From positions 71,092,141 through 71,156,140 of the forward strand of contig NC_092809.1 of NCBI RefSeq assembly GCF_040954645.1: a stretch of DNA of 64,000 bases. The letters run 5' to 3'. Source of the DNA: Diabrotica undecimpunctata (Eukaryota; Arthropoda; Insecta; Coleoptera; Chrysomelidae). This document shows positions 34,976 through 46,499 of the stretch, piece after piece. Under the pieces are notes generated by a model. It was not told the origin of the DNA. It did no database searches and worked only from the letters and a program-made list of their open reading frames with translations. A program made the translations under genes and the position numbers. Positions within the stretch are counted from its first letter, which is position 1. The number at the start of each line of letters is the position of its first letter.

Positions 34976-35019
34976 TGATCTTAATCTATAAATATTTATA
35001 ATTGGCGGTAGTTGGTAAC

Positions 35020-35292
35020 ATAGACATATAATACAAATAGACTGACCGCTGCAATGCAGTGGCGTTCCCGGCGTTCCCCCAGTGCGACAGACACAAATCA
35101 GTCCATGCATCTCTTTCTAATTTTCCAGGTTTATCGACCACGTGACCTAAATCACCAATGAGAAGGTCACGTGGTCGGTAAACCCGGACCATTAGAAAGA
35201 GCTGAAGGGGCTGTTTTGCGTCAGTTTTCTCTGTCGCACTGGGGGAACGCGACTGTATTGTAGCAGTCAGTTTACTTATATTATATGTCTAT
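35020..35292. mobile_element. Fold-back (palindromic) MITE, 273 bp
   Basis: The two halves are inverted copies: ATAGACATATAATACAAATA on the left pairs with the complement at 35265-35292. The interior pairs include GGTTTATCGACCACGTGACCT with its partner AAGGTCACGTGGTCGGTAAACC around a ~15-base loop near 35155. No ORF. It lies in the intron about 250 bp before the exon at 35545. Target-site duplication is not clear. Confidence 0.75.
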
Positions 35293-35544
35293 CGTAGGTA
35301 ATACTAACTTGACATTTGACTAGTTGAAGTCACTAGTGACACACACAAGACATTTGACTAGTGTTTCATATACAGTGGAGTTGATATTCATATTGTTACT
35401 TGTCTCTACAAAAAGATTTTGAAATTTTCCACTTCTCATGCCAAATAATTGATATGATCATAATAACCAAAGAAGTAATTTTTATTTTTATAATAAAAGC
35501 TGTGATGTAATTTTATAATTAAAACATATATGCTTAAATTTTAG

Positions 35545-35775
35545 GATCAAAGGCAATTTCAAATGTGACTCAACAATTTTCTAAACTGAATAAAATCGGC
35601 AACTCCTTCAAATCCAGCAGGCTAAAACCGAAGTTCACTGTTGGCCAGAAGAATAAAAATGAAACGTCCAGCGATTCAGATGAGGAATACGAAAATTCTA
35701 TCTTCCAGCCTGATGTTCAAACAGGCATTTCCCCACAGAGTATGGATTCGCCTGGAAATCGTAGTATTGAACAGG
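35545..35775 (+). CDS. INPP5F: Sac2/INPP5F exon, linker region
   Basis: A 231-base exon (acceptor AAATTTTAG, donor GTAAAT), phase 1 to phase 1. It starts 'SKAISNVTQQFSKLNKIGNS', paralleling the vertebrate INPP5F segment with '..LMSKFSSLNQK', then a basic run 'KPKFTVGQKNKNE' and an acidic 'SSDSDEEYENS' patch. Apart from the short conserved amphipathic start it is low-complexity. Confidence 0.87.
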
Positions 35776-36739
35776 GTAAATACACAATATGTAAATAATA
35801 TTTAATTAAATGTATATACACGGTTGCGTTCTGTTGCGTCTCTTGGTTACGCAATATTAGACAATGGTGCGATATGACAGCTAAAGAACTACTTCGCGCA
35901 GCACCTGATAGGGAAATCTTCCAAGGACTTATAAACATGATGATAGCCAGGCAACGTTTGATCACAGACATGGCACCTAAAGAAGAAAAATAAATTCTCA
36001 GTAAATAATCTTTAATTATTTTCTACCTGCTTGTATGTTGGAACAAGGGACTCGTGGGATCTCCTGTTTAGTAGTTGTAACTAGCTGTTCCAGATGTTGT
36101 ACTGCTTTTTGAGGTGTTTAATTATCTTTAAGTAAGCTGCATCCTAGAACTGCTATTATTTCATGTCTTGATATTACTGATGATGTTGATGATGAATGCT
36201 TACATTATTTTTACATGATGTTGAATTTACTGGAGAATTTGATGGATGTTAAATGGAAGTGAATGTTAACCTAACATGTCTTACATGTTGAATTTCCGGG
36301 AAATAATTTTCCAAGGAAGAACTTTAGGCAATATTTTAAAACGTTGTAGTTCTTGAAAATGATAAATTTCTAAAGCATATACTGGCAACATTCGAAAACC
36401 ACGTGGGTACAGGTTAGGTTTAAATAAATTGGAATTATAAGAACCCATTCGAGAAACAAAAATAAAAAATGTGAAAGTATTTATCAAAAAAAAACACAAA
36501 GTAAAATAAGATTAAAAGTTACCTCAAGGTTGGCTTGAATTACAACGAAAAATGAAATATTTTAATACAAACAACCATGTCAACAAATTAAACCCTACTT
36601 TTTATTGTCTAACAAGAAAGTGGGGATGTGTTGCTGACATTCCAATAAAATGGCAGAAGGTATACGGGGGACTTGTTTGAATTGTATTTTGTTAAGCTCA
36701 TTCAGGCGGTCATAGCCTAAAATGAGGAATATTTAAGTT
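35776..36739. other. INPP5F: Intron sequence with a LINE 3' scrap
   Basis: A degraded family-1 LINE tail is visible at about 35850-35990 on the + strand ('LLRAAPDREIFQGLINMMIA' then AAAGAAGAAAAA). The rest is AT-rich and unrecognised. Confidence 0.45.
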
Positions 36740-37420
36740 TTATGTTTGGAAAATTGGGAGAATAGTGAAGAATGGTATAGAAATAAATTTTCAGAAAACA
36801 GAATGTCTAGCAACAACAGAAGGAATAAAAAACCTTGTAAGTAGACGATGGTGCACAACAAACAAATTTAAATACTTAGGATTCATAGTTTCAAGGAACG
36901 GAACAATAGAAGAAGAATTAAAAGGTCGGCTGGGCCAAACAAGAACGTGTATCAAGAAGTCAAATTTGGTGCTATGCCATATCATAAAGAACACGAAAAA
37001 AAAAAGTTTTCCATTCAATGATCCGTAGTATTATAACTTATGGGAAGAAATCTGGATATTAAACAAAAAAAAAACGAAATAAAGTTTTAGCCACCGAAAT
37101 GGAATATTGGAGGAGGAAAAACGTAAAAATTAAAAGAAAATGCGGGAAACTAAGAATGTTGGAATATATAGAAGAAAACAGATCAAATTGGTATGGGAAC
37201 GTCAGAAGAACAGGAATAGGTGAATATCGAAAATAACAGATTGTGGCTCCATGGGGAGGAGAAAAAGATGCAGGACCCAGGAGGTCGTGGAGGGATGAAG
37301 TAGACGAGGCAATGAGAAATCTCTTGGCTTCGAAACTTACGCCAATGGTTCGACATGAGGGAGGGCAGCACAATTATACGATTAACACAAGATAGACAAA
37401 AATTCCCTTTTATGTCTCCA
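36740..37420 (+). pseudogene. Family-2-like LINE 3' fragment
   Basis: 'EINFQKTECLATTEG' (about 36783) and 'NKFKYLGFIVSRNGTIEEEL' (about 36862) are the RT thumb blocks of this LINE type. They are followed by stop-ridden remains of the C-terminal domain, including 'KLVWERQKNRNR' and a 'PMGRRK..R..R+SW.DEVDEAMR' pattern at about 37245-37320. It is 5' truncated and inactive. Confidence 0.75.
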
Positions 37421-37429
37421 ACTTCCGAT

Positions 37430-38160
37430 GAGGAAAGGGCACATGACGAAAAGGATACAGGGAACGTACGAGGGCGGTGCTTTCTTAACATAGTCTCCTT
37501 TTATCTCGATACATTTGACTCAGCGGCAATTTTCTGCCGGCGAGTGACTTTTTCAAGTTTGGAAACAAAAAGAAGTGGCACGGTGCCAAATCTGAAGAAT
37601 ACGGTGAATGGGGCAGCAGTTCAATAGGTCCAACAATTCTGCATAGTAGAGCCCTGTGACCGTTTTTGTCCTTCTCCATGTAGTCGATGTAGATCACACC
37701 TTGTGAATCCCAGAAAACAGGGACCATTACCTTTCCGACCGATAGAACAGTCTTCACCTTCTACGGAGAACTTTCACAGAGAGAAGGTCAACTGGTCCTT
37801 GGTCTCTGGTGTGTACCAGTCCATTCATGTTCCGTTAATGGTCACGAAACGACGCAGAAAACTCCTTCGGATGGCGCTTTAAACAGCGTAAAACACAACA
37901 TAGAAGTGCTCTCATGATTTCGCTTATATGGATTGAGCAAACTCGGCACAAATCGTACCGACAGCTTTCTCGTACTCAAAATTTCATGCAGGTTATGACC
38001 TACGCTATCTTTGGGATGGCCACTCTCTCAGCTGTCTCGCGCACCTCCAATCGACGGTGTACCAATAAGAGATCATGGATTTTTGTCACGTTATCCTTCG
38101 AAGTAGCGCCACGAAATAAATAGCGGTTCGTGGCTCGCAGTCACAGTAAATAGTTGGAAG
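37430..38160 (-). pseudogene. mariner transposase, decayed
   Basis: On the minus strand a mariner helix-turn-helix block 'KIHDLLLVHRRLEVRETAE' (about 38085) leads to 'HPKEFSA' (about 37875). Then come 'LSVGKVMVPVFWDSQGVIYI' (about 37745) and 'LLPHSPYSSDLAPCHFFLFP' (about 37620), the mariner 'HPPYSPDLAPSDYHLFP' signature. The segment that should hold 'HDNARPH' with the second catalytic Asp is missing between about 37660 and 37620. Several shifts break the frame. Confidence 0.8.
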
Positions 38161-38454
38161 AGTCCATTTTCGTGTCGAGGGAGTCTGTTTTACCACGTAT
38201 AAACTTTTTAAATTTTATTAAAATCTATAAAAAAATAAATAATAAAATTACTTTATTAAATTTTAAAAATATTATTTAAATTTAAAAAATACAGAAAACA
38301 CAGTATGAAGCTTCTCACTAGTCTACAGTGCCGCCTACTGTATCACTTTTTGATATGATTCTGGGAAGACATATCGACTTGGCATTACAACCCAAAAACA
38401 ATTAAGTGAATTCCTACCGTGACAAGTCTACACAATTTTGCTCATTTTCATATT

Positions 38455-38758
38455 ATACTAGGCGCACACTAAAAGTTTTGCGCAAATAATAAAAAGAAAA
38501 CATATTTTTGGGAAATATCAGCTTATTTATTTTTCAAAAGTATTGACCTAAAAGATTAACACACTTTTACATTCGAACAAACCAATCGTCGAAGCATTTA
38601 TGCCAGTCCGAAATAGGTATCTCAGATATAAGATTTTTGTATGCTTCGACCGTCTTATTTGGCGTCTTAAAACGTTTACCGGGTAGTTTGTTTTTGATTC
38701 TCGGGAATGCAACGAAATCACACGGTGCCAAGTCCGGACTGTATGCAGGGTGGTTCAC
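38455..38758 (-). pseudogene. mariner transposase C-terminal end, second lineage
   Basis: 'AYSPDLAPCDFVAFPRIKNK' (about 38750), 'LPGKRFKTPNKTVEAYKN' and 'WHKCFDDWFVRM' are the C-terminal hallmark blocks of a mariner transposase. This wording differs from the relic at 37430, so a different mariner lineage is represented. The 3' side ends near 38455 in a probable terminal repeat (CTAGGCGCACACTAAAAG). The N-terminal two thirds are gone. Confidence 0.82.
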
Positions 38759-38959
38759 GATCCAATGTCAAAATACGAAAATCATACTTACGAAGTGGAG
38801 TAACTTCCTCTAAATAGCTTCGGTTCAGTAAACTCTTAAGTCACATTCGTTTTTAAATGCTCACTATTCGTTATCATCTAAACAATAAGCAATATGTCCT
38901 TATGAGTGTATATTAAACCTAATAGTTTTATTTATTTTGATATACATGTATATTTGTAG

Positions 38960-39297
38960 GCCTTGAAGCTACTGAAGACATAGATATTACTCCCAAAATT
39001 GATGCTTTCCTACCGAGCGTAGGCATAGTTATGGGCAACAAAACCGATAATGTAGACGGCGTATTAGAGCAAAGACATAACTTATTAAATAGAACAGACT
39101 CTTCTCACATGGACGACATTAAACTATCCAGTATTATGCAAAGCGTTTCTATTAGTTCTGGCTTGAGTCCTGCGCCAGAAATTCAAATTAATTCCGAAAA
39201 TATGGACGAATCGTCGAAAAAGAACCCTCCAAACTCGTTGGCTTTGGATAAAAAGTTTAGCAAGTCATCAATTGAAGTAAATGAAACAAAAGATAAG
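38960..39297 (+). CDS. INPP5F: Sac2/INPP5F exon, serine-rich tail
   Basis: A 338-base exon (acceptor ATATTTGTAG, donor GTGAGT), phase 1 in and phase 0 out. It starts 'LEATEDIDITPKIDAFLPSV'. This includes 'DAFLPSVGIVMGN', matching the short conserved 'DYVLPSCGIIAS' segment in vertebrate INPP5F. The rest is Ser/Asn-rich ('SISSGLSPAPEIQINSENMD'). Confidence 0.88.
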
Positions 39298-39429
39298 GTG
39301 AGTATACAAAGTGTATAATGAAAGAATATAACTCAATAATTTTGAGTGTAAAGTCAACAATATGATAAAGTGTAGAACTATAATGTGTAGAGAGAGTTTT
39401 TAAGTAGTCGGTAACTACAATGCACATCT

Positions 39430-39965
39430 AAAAAACGATTTATTCTGATACCTTAGGAAAATTATGGGAACTGTCTAATATCTCGAGAAATACACTGCTA
39501 GATGAAAAAACAAAAAACAAGGGTTAAATATTTTTCAAAAATCTATCCAAACACGACCCCCCCACCTGCTAGGAATAGGAACCTCCATTTTTTATGGCAG
39601 ATTTGGATTCTACAAAAAATTCATAAAAACCTTATTCACTACCATAAAAATTAGTTTGCAGACTTCTGATCTGTACTTGTCTTTCTACAATTACAGCTCC
39701 ATCTACCGCAAATCGAAAAATAATTCAGATAACACTTGTTTCCTTTTTCATGCAAAATCTGATTCTGCAATAAAACATGGGATTTTCCATTTAACTTTTA
39801 AAGTTGCAGGGGGTCGGTGTGGGGGTCAGGGTTAGGTGTGGGGGTCGTATTCGGTGGTGTTCGATAGATTTTTGAACATATACACGTGTTTTTTGGCTTT
39901 TCATTTAGCGGTGTAGGTATTTCTCGAGATATGCAGCTCAGTATCAGAATAAATCTTTTTTCCGA
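39430..39965. repeat. Inverted-repeat (fold-back) element with G-rich arms
   Basis: The left arm at about 39435-39570 (GATTTATTCTGATACC, CTCGAGAAATAC, AAAAATCTATC.AACAC, then a C-rich ACGACCCCCCC run) is repeated inverted at about 39825-39960. A third, related arm-like block with 'CCCCCAGGGAGTGGGGGTGA' lies at 40080-40180. No ORF. This is probably a fold-back MITE cluster in the intron. Confidence 0.6.
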
Positions 39966-40191
39966 TTATGGCGACATCTATCAACAGTTTAAAAAATGCC
40001 TCGAATTAATTTTACTTATTTTTATATAAGTAATCCAAATCTACAATAAAAAATGGTGGTTCCTATTAAGGATTTCAAAGTTGTCCCCAGTATCACCCCC
40101 AGGGAGTGGGGGTGAAAGGTCATGTTTGATGTTGTTCGATAAATCGTTGAAAAATATTGAACAAGTGTTTTTCAGTGTTTTGATCCAATGG

Positions 40192-40486
<295 letters not shown>

Positions 40487-40584
40487 AAAAGGAGATAATG
40501 CTGGGAGATACCCTTTTATCTCTGAGGAAGCAAAATAAAACTCGGGTACTTTCTTAGATGTGCTTTTTAATTAATAGTCTAAGC

Positions 40585-40612
40585 TTTCGTCAATGATTAT
40601 TGACATCATCAG
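40585..40612 (-). ncRNA. Hammerhead-ribozyme-like core
   Basis: On the minus strand CTGATGA (40612-40606) is followed by a 6-bp hairpin (GTCAAT, loop AATC, ATTGAC) and GAAA (40588-40585). That is the exact order of the hammerhead catalytic core with stem II. Stems I and III and the cleavage triplet were not convincingly located. Penelope-like retroelements are known to carry such motifs in their terminal repeats, so this likely marks the end of a PLE. Confidence 0.5.
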
Positions 40613-41139
40613 AGTAAACTACAAACAAACAAGAGAAACAAACAATGAGCAGGTGGACACTAAGTATAAACACTTACACTTAAAACACTTACCCAAATTA
40701 TACCAAAAAACTCAGTGACTTGGGTGGAAAACAAAGAAAGTTTTATCTGTGTATATACTTAACATATTTTTAGATACATGAGTATCCATAGTTAACAATG
40801 TATTTTTATTAAATTAAGATGATCTATTTACATAAAAACCTAACCACAAATAAATTGGAATCTTACACGTTGTTTAAAACAATCTAAGATCTAAGACTAT
40901 AACATAAGGAAAATCATAACTAAATAGCTAAAAATTATAAAAGAATATAACGAACTAAATAACACTAAATATTACACGAGAAAATTAGAAAATATAAAGG
41001 AATAAACACAAAGAAAAGTTTGGTGTCAGTTTATTTGTGCGATTTCCACAAAATCATCATCCTAAGAGTAACATCCGATTCATTTAAATCGATAATTAAA
41101 GGAGATATATGTGGCTTGTGTCAATTATTTTTGCTGTCA

Positions 41140-41690
41140 CCTAGTATTCATTAATAAAGTTTTCTGCATGCCTAACATATTTCCTCCACTTTTCTGGTGT
41201 GACCTTATTAGCAAAGTTATTACCTAAGATTAAAAAAAAATATGTTGTAATGCTTTTTTCCAAATATTTAATACCGTGGCTTCATTTATAACGAAAGCAG
41301 AAGTTATATTAGCATCATAATATGTTTTGCAATCGGAACAAACATTCTCTATTGGATTAAATTGACAATGATATGGAGGCAGTCTCAAGACTCGAGGCCG
41401 TATTGAAGGGCCAGTCTATTCAATCTGTAAAACAAAATATATAAAAATGCCATTTACTAAATAAATTCTAATACGTACGTAAATACTTTATCTGGTAGAT
41501 GCTTCTTTACAATATCCATTAACTCAAACTTCATCATAGTCATTATAGTATCAATACTTGTTTCTTTTCCGCATATCTTGGCATTTTTAAAATATTTTAT
41601 TGAAAAAAATAAATAATCCAAAACACAAAATAATGCACAGCGCTGTGAAATAATATCAAATACTGACCTGAACGACAACGATGACTTTAC
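41140..41690 (-). pseudogene. DDE_3-type transposase C-terminal fragment
   Basis: 'MKFELMDIVKKHLPDKVFTY' (about 41535) and, after a shift, 'RPRVLRLPPYHCQFNPIEN' (about 41400, containing the last catalytic Glu in 'NPIE'). Then a tail 'NEATVLNIWKKALQHI' (about 41290). This matches the end of the IS630/Tc1-related transposases also present at 54250-56136. It lies in the intron before the exon at 41974. Confidence 0.65.
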
Positions 41691-41973
41691 TCTGACACTT
41701 CGAAAGGATGGTCAACATGGTTGAAGTTTTACGTCAAATGTTCATATTTCGCGTAATTGATTATATATAGAAAGCGCGCATTTTATATATCAACGAATCA
41801 AACGTAGGTTCGGAATAGATCGTTTATGTATGTAACTCTGCAATATTTTTGTGTTAAATCACGGAATTTTTGCTTTTTTCGTCACATCTAACTTAATGCG
41901 TTAGAAAGAAATAGAAAATCTGTTACGCACTGAAAGAAGGCTCTGAGAATAACTTTAATAATATATTTTTTAG

Positions 41974-42102
41974 GTTGAATACAAGCCCATGGACCGTTCA
42001 ATTTCCGACTATGATGTGCAGCTAAACATTTCTCAATCCCAAAGTGAGTCTGCTTTAAGAAAGATGAGCACAATGACTCCAATGGAAACCACCAAAGACT
42101 TA
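41974..42102 (+). CDS. INPP5F: Sac2/INPP5F penultimate exon
   Basis: A 129-base phase-0 exon (acceptor TTTTTTAG, donor GTAAGT). It encodes 'VEYKPMDRSISDYDVQLNIS' and 'SESALRKMSTMTPMETTKDL', a Ser/Thr-rich segment of the poorly conserved C-terminal region. Confidence 0.85.
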
Positions 42103-42246
42103 GTAAGTTATTCTACTATATAAACGAGTTGTCAATAAAAATGTAGATTGTTACCGAGAAAAGACTTAACTTAATTTTCAAACGACATATTCTTTCCTAC
42201 AATTCTATTTAGTCACTATAACTTAGATTGACTTTAATTTTTTCAG

Positions 42247-42417
42247 GTACTATCCCCGTTGAGCAAATTGGCGAAAGGCGTTCAAAACATCGGTGCGAAT
42301 TTGGATCCAAGAAAACTGAGCGGACAAGTACGACACATCAGCGAAAGAGAAATGGAGGAACATAAAAAATTACAGCAGCGTTGGCAGAATAGTAAAACTA
42401 GACTAATTGCTCTGTGA
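42247..42417 (+). CDS. INPP5F: Sac2/INPP5F last coding exon
   Basis: A phase-0 exon (acceptor ATTTTTTCAG) ending in TGA at 42415-42417. 'VLSPLSKLAKGVQNIGANLD' corresponds to the vertebrate 'VSPFAKI..' segment. The last residues 'LQQRWQNSKTRLIAL' match the extreme C-terminus of INPP5F ('..QCQTRIIQI'), supporting both the family assignment and this stop. Confidence 0.9.
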   Translation, partial: VLSPLSKLAKGVQNIGANLDPRKLSGQVRHISEREMEEHKKLQQRWQNSKTRLIAL

Positions 42418-42696
42418 ATTTTAGCGCTAGCTTTTAAGGTCATTTTAAGCTTTATATCTTGTTTAATTTATTTGTCACCCTTAGTTTTATACTTATTCCC
42501 ACCTCAAGAGGCTACCATATTACTTGTCTTTTAGCAACTATTATCTCCTTTATGGATATAGTTGGGCGGAACTATAAGAAATATTTGTAATGTAAAACAA
42601 GTATGTAGTCTATAAGTTTAACCTATAGCGGGTGATTATTAAAAAGGAAATATGTGATATGTTGATATGGTAATATATTACCTTAGAATTTAAGTT
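42418..42696 (+). other. INPP5F: Probable 3' untranslated region of the Sac2 gene
   Basis: Sequence between the stop codon and the first downstream transposon. There is no AATAAA. An ATTAAA near 42637 is a possible poly(A) signal. The true 3' end could also lie inside the element that follows. Confidence 0.4.
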
Positions 42697-45146
42697 ACGA
42701 TGGTTCAGAGCAAAGGGTACCCCTCATTAAGATAGGCAAAATGCCCTCACTACCAAAATTAACTTTTTTTCACGTCCACCAAAAACGTAATTTTTTCGTT
42801 TTTATTTTTTTAGGCGGGATGCAATCAATTAAAAATAAAAAAAAACACGCATAATTGAGGCTTTTACAAAACATATCTATTCTTTATAGACCTGTGGTTG
42901 AGTGTACACCATCGACTAATAAAAAAGAGAGAGTGCTTGATTTCATAGATGTGATCGTCACAGTGTGTGACATCATCCGATGCTACCGACACTATGAACT
43001 GCTTACTCAACTATGCGACCAGAGAAGGGAAAGCGGGATATTTATAATTATGCTATATTTCCTTCAGAACTTTTCAGAAAAATAGGATATATAAACACTG
43101 GAAAAAAAACTACATACATTTTATTATTAATATAATATTAATAATATTACGTACATGCAATATAACTATCATAAATTATAACTAAACACAGGACCTTTAT
43201 TGATATTTAACCTATCTACTTCAAAAACACTGTCTTTTGTCACACTACTAGTTTTTTATTTGTATTTACTATGTACACTATATCTATTAGTCTATTATCA
43301 CTTGTGTAATTCCAATTTGTACTGTATTGTCAGCTTAACAGTTAACAGTACTAGTAAGTCATCAACATCAACCTGTATGCGTCCACTGCTGGACATCGGT
43401 CTCCCTCAGCTCTTTCCACCTGTCTCTGTCTTGTGCAGCTTGCATACAGTTATTGCTAACACTGTTCAGGTCGTCAGTCCTTCTAGTTGGTGTTCGTCCT
43501 CTGCTCCGTATTGCTTCTTGCATTGGTTTCCACTCTAAAATAGTTTTGTCCATCGGTTGTCTAATAATCTGGCGACGTGTCCTTCCCAATTTCATTTTAA
43601 CGAGGCGATTTTTTCGATAGCGCCTGTTTTTGTTCTACGACGTATTTCTTCGTTTGGGATTCGGTTTCTCAGAGAGACACCCAACATCTGGCGCTCCATA
43701 GCCATCTAAGTCACGCGAATCTTATTCACTACCTTTTTTGTGAGTGTTAATGTTTTCGAACCATAAATGAGTACAGGTAACACACATTGGTTAAATATTT
43801 TCCTTTTGAGGGTAGATCCCATTTAAATACATAGTTTACAATTTACCAAACGCTGCCCAGGCTAGTCCTATGTGACGTGGGAGCTCACATGTCTGGTTAT
43901 CTCTGCCCAACCGAATTTCATGTTCTAGGTACTTATACGATGTAGTCTGCACAATATCCGTTCCATCAACAGCAATATTTCGATTTAGCACCAGATAAAT
44001 CATTATTTGCGTCTTGTTCATATTAATCTTTATTCCCACCTCCAAGGAAGCGTGATATAATTTTTCAAAGATTATTATTGCATCATCCATACGATCAGCT
44101 ATAAAGAAGATGTCATCTGCAAGTCTCAAATGACTGAGCTTCTCTCCATTTATGTTGACAACACGCTCGTTTAGATGTGCCTTCTTACAAGTATGTTCTA
44201 AAAGCGTCGTGAAGGGCTTTGGAGAGACTGTGTCTCCTTGTCGTACTCCTCGCTTTATACAGAATTTATTTGTTTCTTGTTTAAATAGTCTTACGCTAGC
44301 TGTGGCATTTTGGTAGATATATTTGATTATGTTAGTGTAGCGATGGTCTATTCGGCATTCTGTCAATGCTTTTAACATTTTTTGATGGCTTATAGTATCG
44401 AATGCTTTCTTCTAGTCGACAAATATCAGTGCCAATGGTTTGTTGTATTCTGCAGACTTCTCTATCAGGTTCTTTACCACTAGTAAGTGGTCGTTAGTGC
44501 TATATCTCAATCTAAATCCAGCTTGTTCTCTAGACTGATAGAAGTCTAATTTAGCGTCCAGTCTTTTTTTGATAATTAATTACTATTAAACTGGGAATAA
44601 GCCACAATTAAAGGTTAAAATACGTTTATTGACGTTTCAATTTCCACTTCGGAAATCGTTCTCAAAATACAAACATTAGTAAATTAAACAAATTTTGTTT
44701 TTGTTACTTAGTGAAAAATTCTTCTAATAATTTAATTTTATCTGACTCATCTATATTGACAATTCAGACATACATTATACATTTTAAAGTAGACGACTTT
44801 AAAATGATATTGCCAATATTGTTGAGTTGCGTTCCTGGGACGACTTTACTTATAAGATAGTTCATTCGATTACATGAAATCAACTTTAACTTGAGAATAT
44901 CCGTCAGAAAAGATCATAACATGTAATTCGTCTTTAAAAAGACAAATACATGCCATGATGACAGTAAAATTCTCCTGTTAGTGATTCCATAGTAAATTAT
45001 GAGGGAAAAACCAGGAAAAAAACCTCATAATACTATCCCGACATGGTAAGTATTTGATCTTGCATTTAGTTTACCTTCAATAAATACCAAATTCCGATTT
45101 TATATGTTTGTTATTTAAAAAATATAAATGATGTATTCTCTATATG

Positions 45147-45554
45147 TTACTGACTTACCAATACTGGTATTTTCTTTTTAATAACTTCCTCTTTCAATAT
45201 GGGTAACCAGATCCTACTACATTCTGCCGAGGAATTGGCGACACAATTGGTCTCATTTAGCATAATTAGAGCCGCTTCTTTGATTTTTCTCTTTTTACCA
45301 TCCGTTTCTTTTAGGACTATATTTGAATCATTCCATTGAACCCTATGTTCATTATCCCAAGCATGTTTACATATTTGAGATCTATCAAATTCTCTATTTT
45401 TAATATAGGATTGATGTTCACTTATTCTAACATTTAATGGCCTTGATGTTTCACCTAAATAAAACTGATCGCATTCACAAGGTATTTTATAAATGCAATT
45501 CTTTGTCCTTTCTTGTTCATTGTTAGGTTTGGTTTTGGACAAAATAGATCTCAA
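45147..45554 (-). pseudogene. GIY-YIG part of Penelope-like ORF, left arm copy
   Basis: The inverted copy of the + strand ORF at 45849-46499. It includes 'NCIYKIPCECDQFYLGETS' (GIY-YIG-type core), 'RISEHQSYIKNREFDRSQIC' and ends 'KEEVIKKKIPVLVSQ'. Translation is the same as the right arm over the shared part, apart from about one residue (Glu for Lys in 'PCECD'). It lacks any RT and any start of its own beyond the arm centre. Confidence 0.85.
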
Positions 45555-45848
45555 CGTGTTTGTCGTTTTGAATGTTGTTGAAATGTTGAATTTATTTCCT
45601 AACCTTTTAAGCTTTTCCGATAATCCTTTTATATATGGTATTGTTATTTTCCTCGTATTATCCCTTGTATATGCTGTAGGATCTCGTTCTAAGTTGTTTT
45701 GTTCTATTCGATCGATTGTTGAAAATTCCTTATTTATAAAGGATAAAGGATCACATATAAATCAAATCACAATATTAATATTAAAAAGGGAATCATTAAA
45801 TCCTTATACGATAGAGCCAAAATTACTTGTTCTAACGAAAATTCGTTC

Positions 45849-46499
45849 TTGGAGGAGAAACATTTGTTAACATCTGTTTTATTAAAAAATGATTATCCTT
45901 TATCCTTTATAAATAAGGAATTTTCAACAATCGATCGAATAGAACAAAACAACTTAGAACGAGATCCTACAGCATATACAAGGGATAATACGAGGAAAAT
46001 AACAATACCATATATAAAAGGATTATCGGAAAAGCTTAAAAGGATAGGAAATAAATTCAACATTTCAACAACATTCAAAACGACAAACACGTTGAGATCT
46101 ATTTTGTCCAAAACCAAACCTAACAATGAACAAGAAAGGACAAAGAATTGCATTTATAAAATACCTTGTAAATGCGATCAGTTTTATTTAGGTGAAACAT
46201 CAAGGCCATTAAATGTTAGAATAAGTGAACATCAATCCTATATTAAAAATAGAGAATTTGATAGATCTCAAATATGTAAACATGCTTGGGATAATGAACA
46301 TAGGGTTCAATGGAATGATTCAAATATAGTCCTAAAAGAAACGGATGGTAAAAAGAGAAAAATCAAAGAAGCGGCTCTAATTATGCTAAATGAGACCAAT
46401 TGTGTCGCCAATTCCTCGGCAGAATGTAGTAGGATCTGGTTACCCATATTGAAAGAGGAAGTTATTAAAAAGAAAATACCAGTATTGGTAAGTCAGTAA
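45849..46499 (+). CDS. Penelope-like element C-terminal ORF with GIY-YIG endonuclease, 5' truncated
   Basis: A 216-residue open frame that continues, before its first ATG, into PLE sequence at about 45748 ('NINIKKGIIKSLYDRA'). Order: linker 'FINKEFSTIDRIEQNNLERD', a connector 'KITIPYIKGLSEKLKRIGNK', then the GIY-YIG nuclease, with 'CIYKIPCKCDQFYLGETSR' as the GIY/YIG pair (about residues 100-118), 'NVRISEHQ' with the catalytic-type Arg, and 'NREFDRSQICKHAWDNEHRV' (about 135-155). The nuclease nicks target DNA for PLE insertion. The RT half is absent, so the copy is not autonomous, but this part is free of stops. Confidence 0.85.
   Translation: MEEKHLLTSVLLKNDYPLSFINKEFSTIDRIEQNNLERDPTAYTRDNTRKITIPYIKGLSEKLKRIGNKFNISTTFKTTNTLRSILSKTKPNNEQERTKNCIYKIPCKCDQFYLGETSRPLNVRISEHQSYIKNREFDRSQICKHAWDNEHRVQWNDSNIVLKETDGKKRKIKEAALIMLNETNCVANSSAECSRIWLPILKEEVIKKKIPVLVSQ

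Noticed and set aside
45493..45870. 125-codon + strand frame in the left palindrome arm
   Set aside because: Reverse complement of the Penelope ORF; the equivalent frame appears inverted at 45893-46153.
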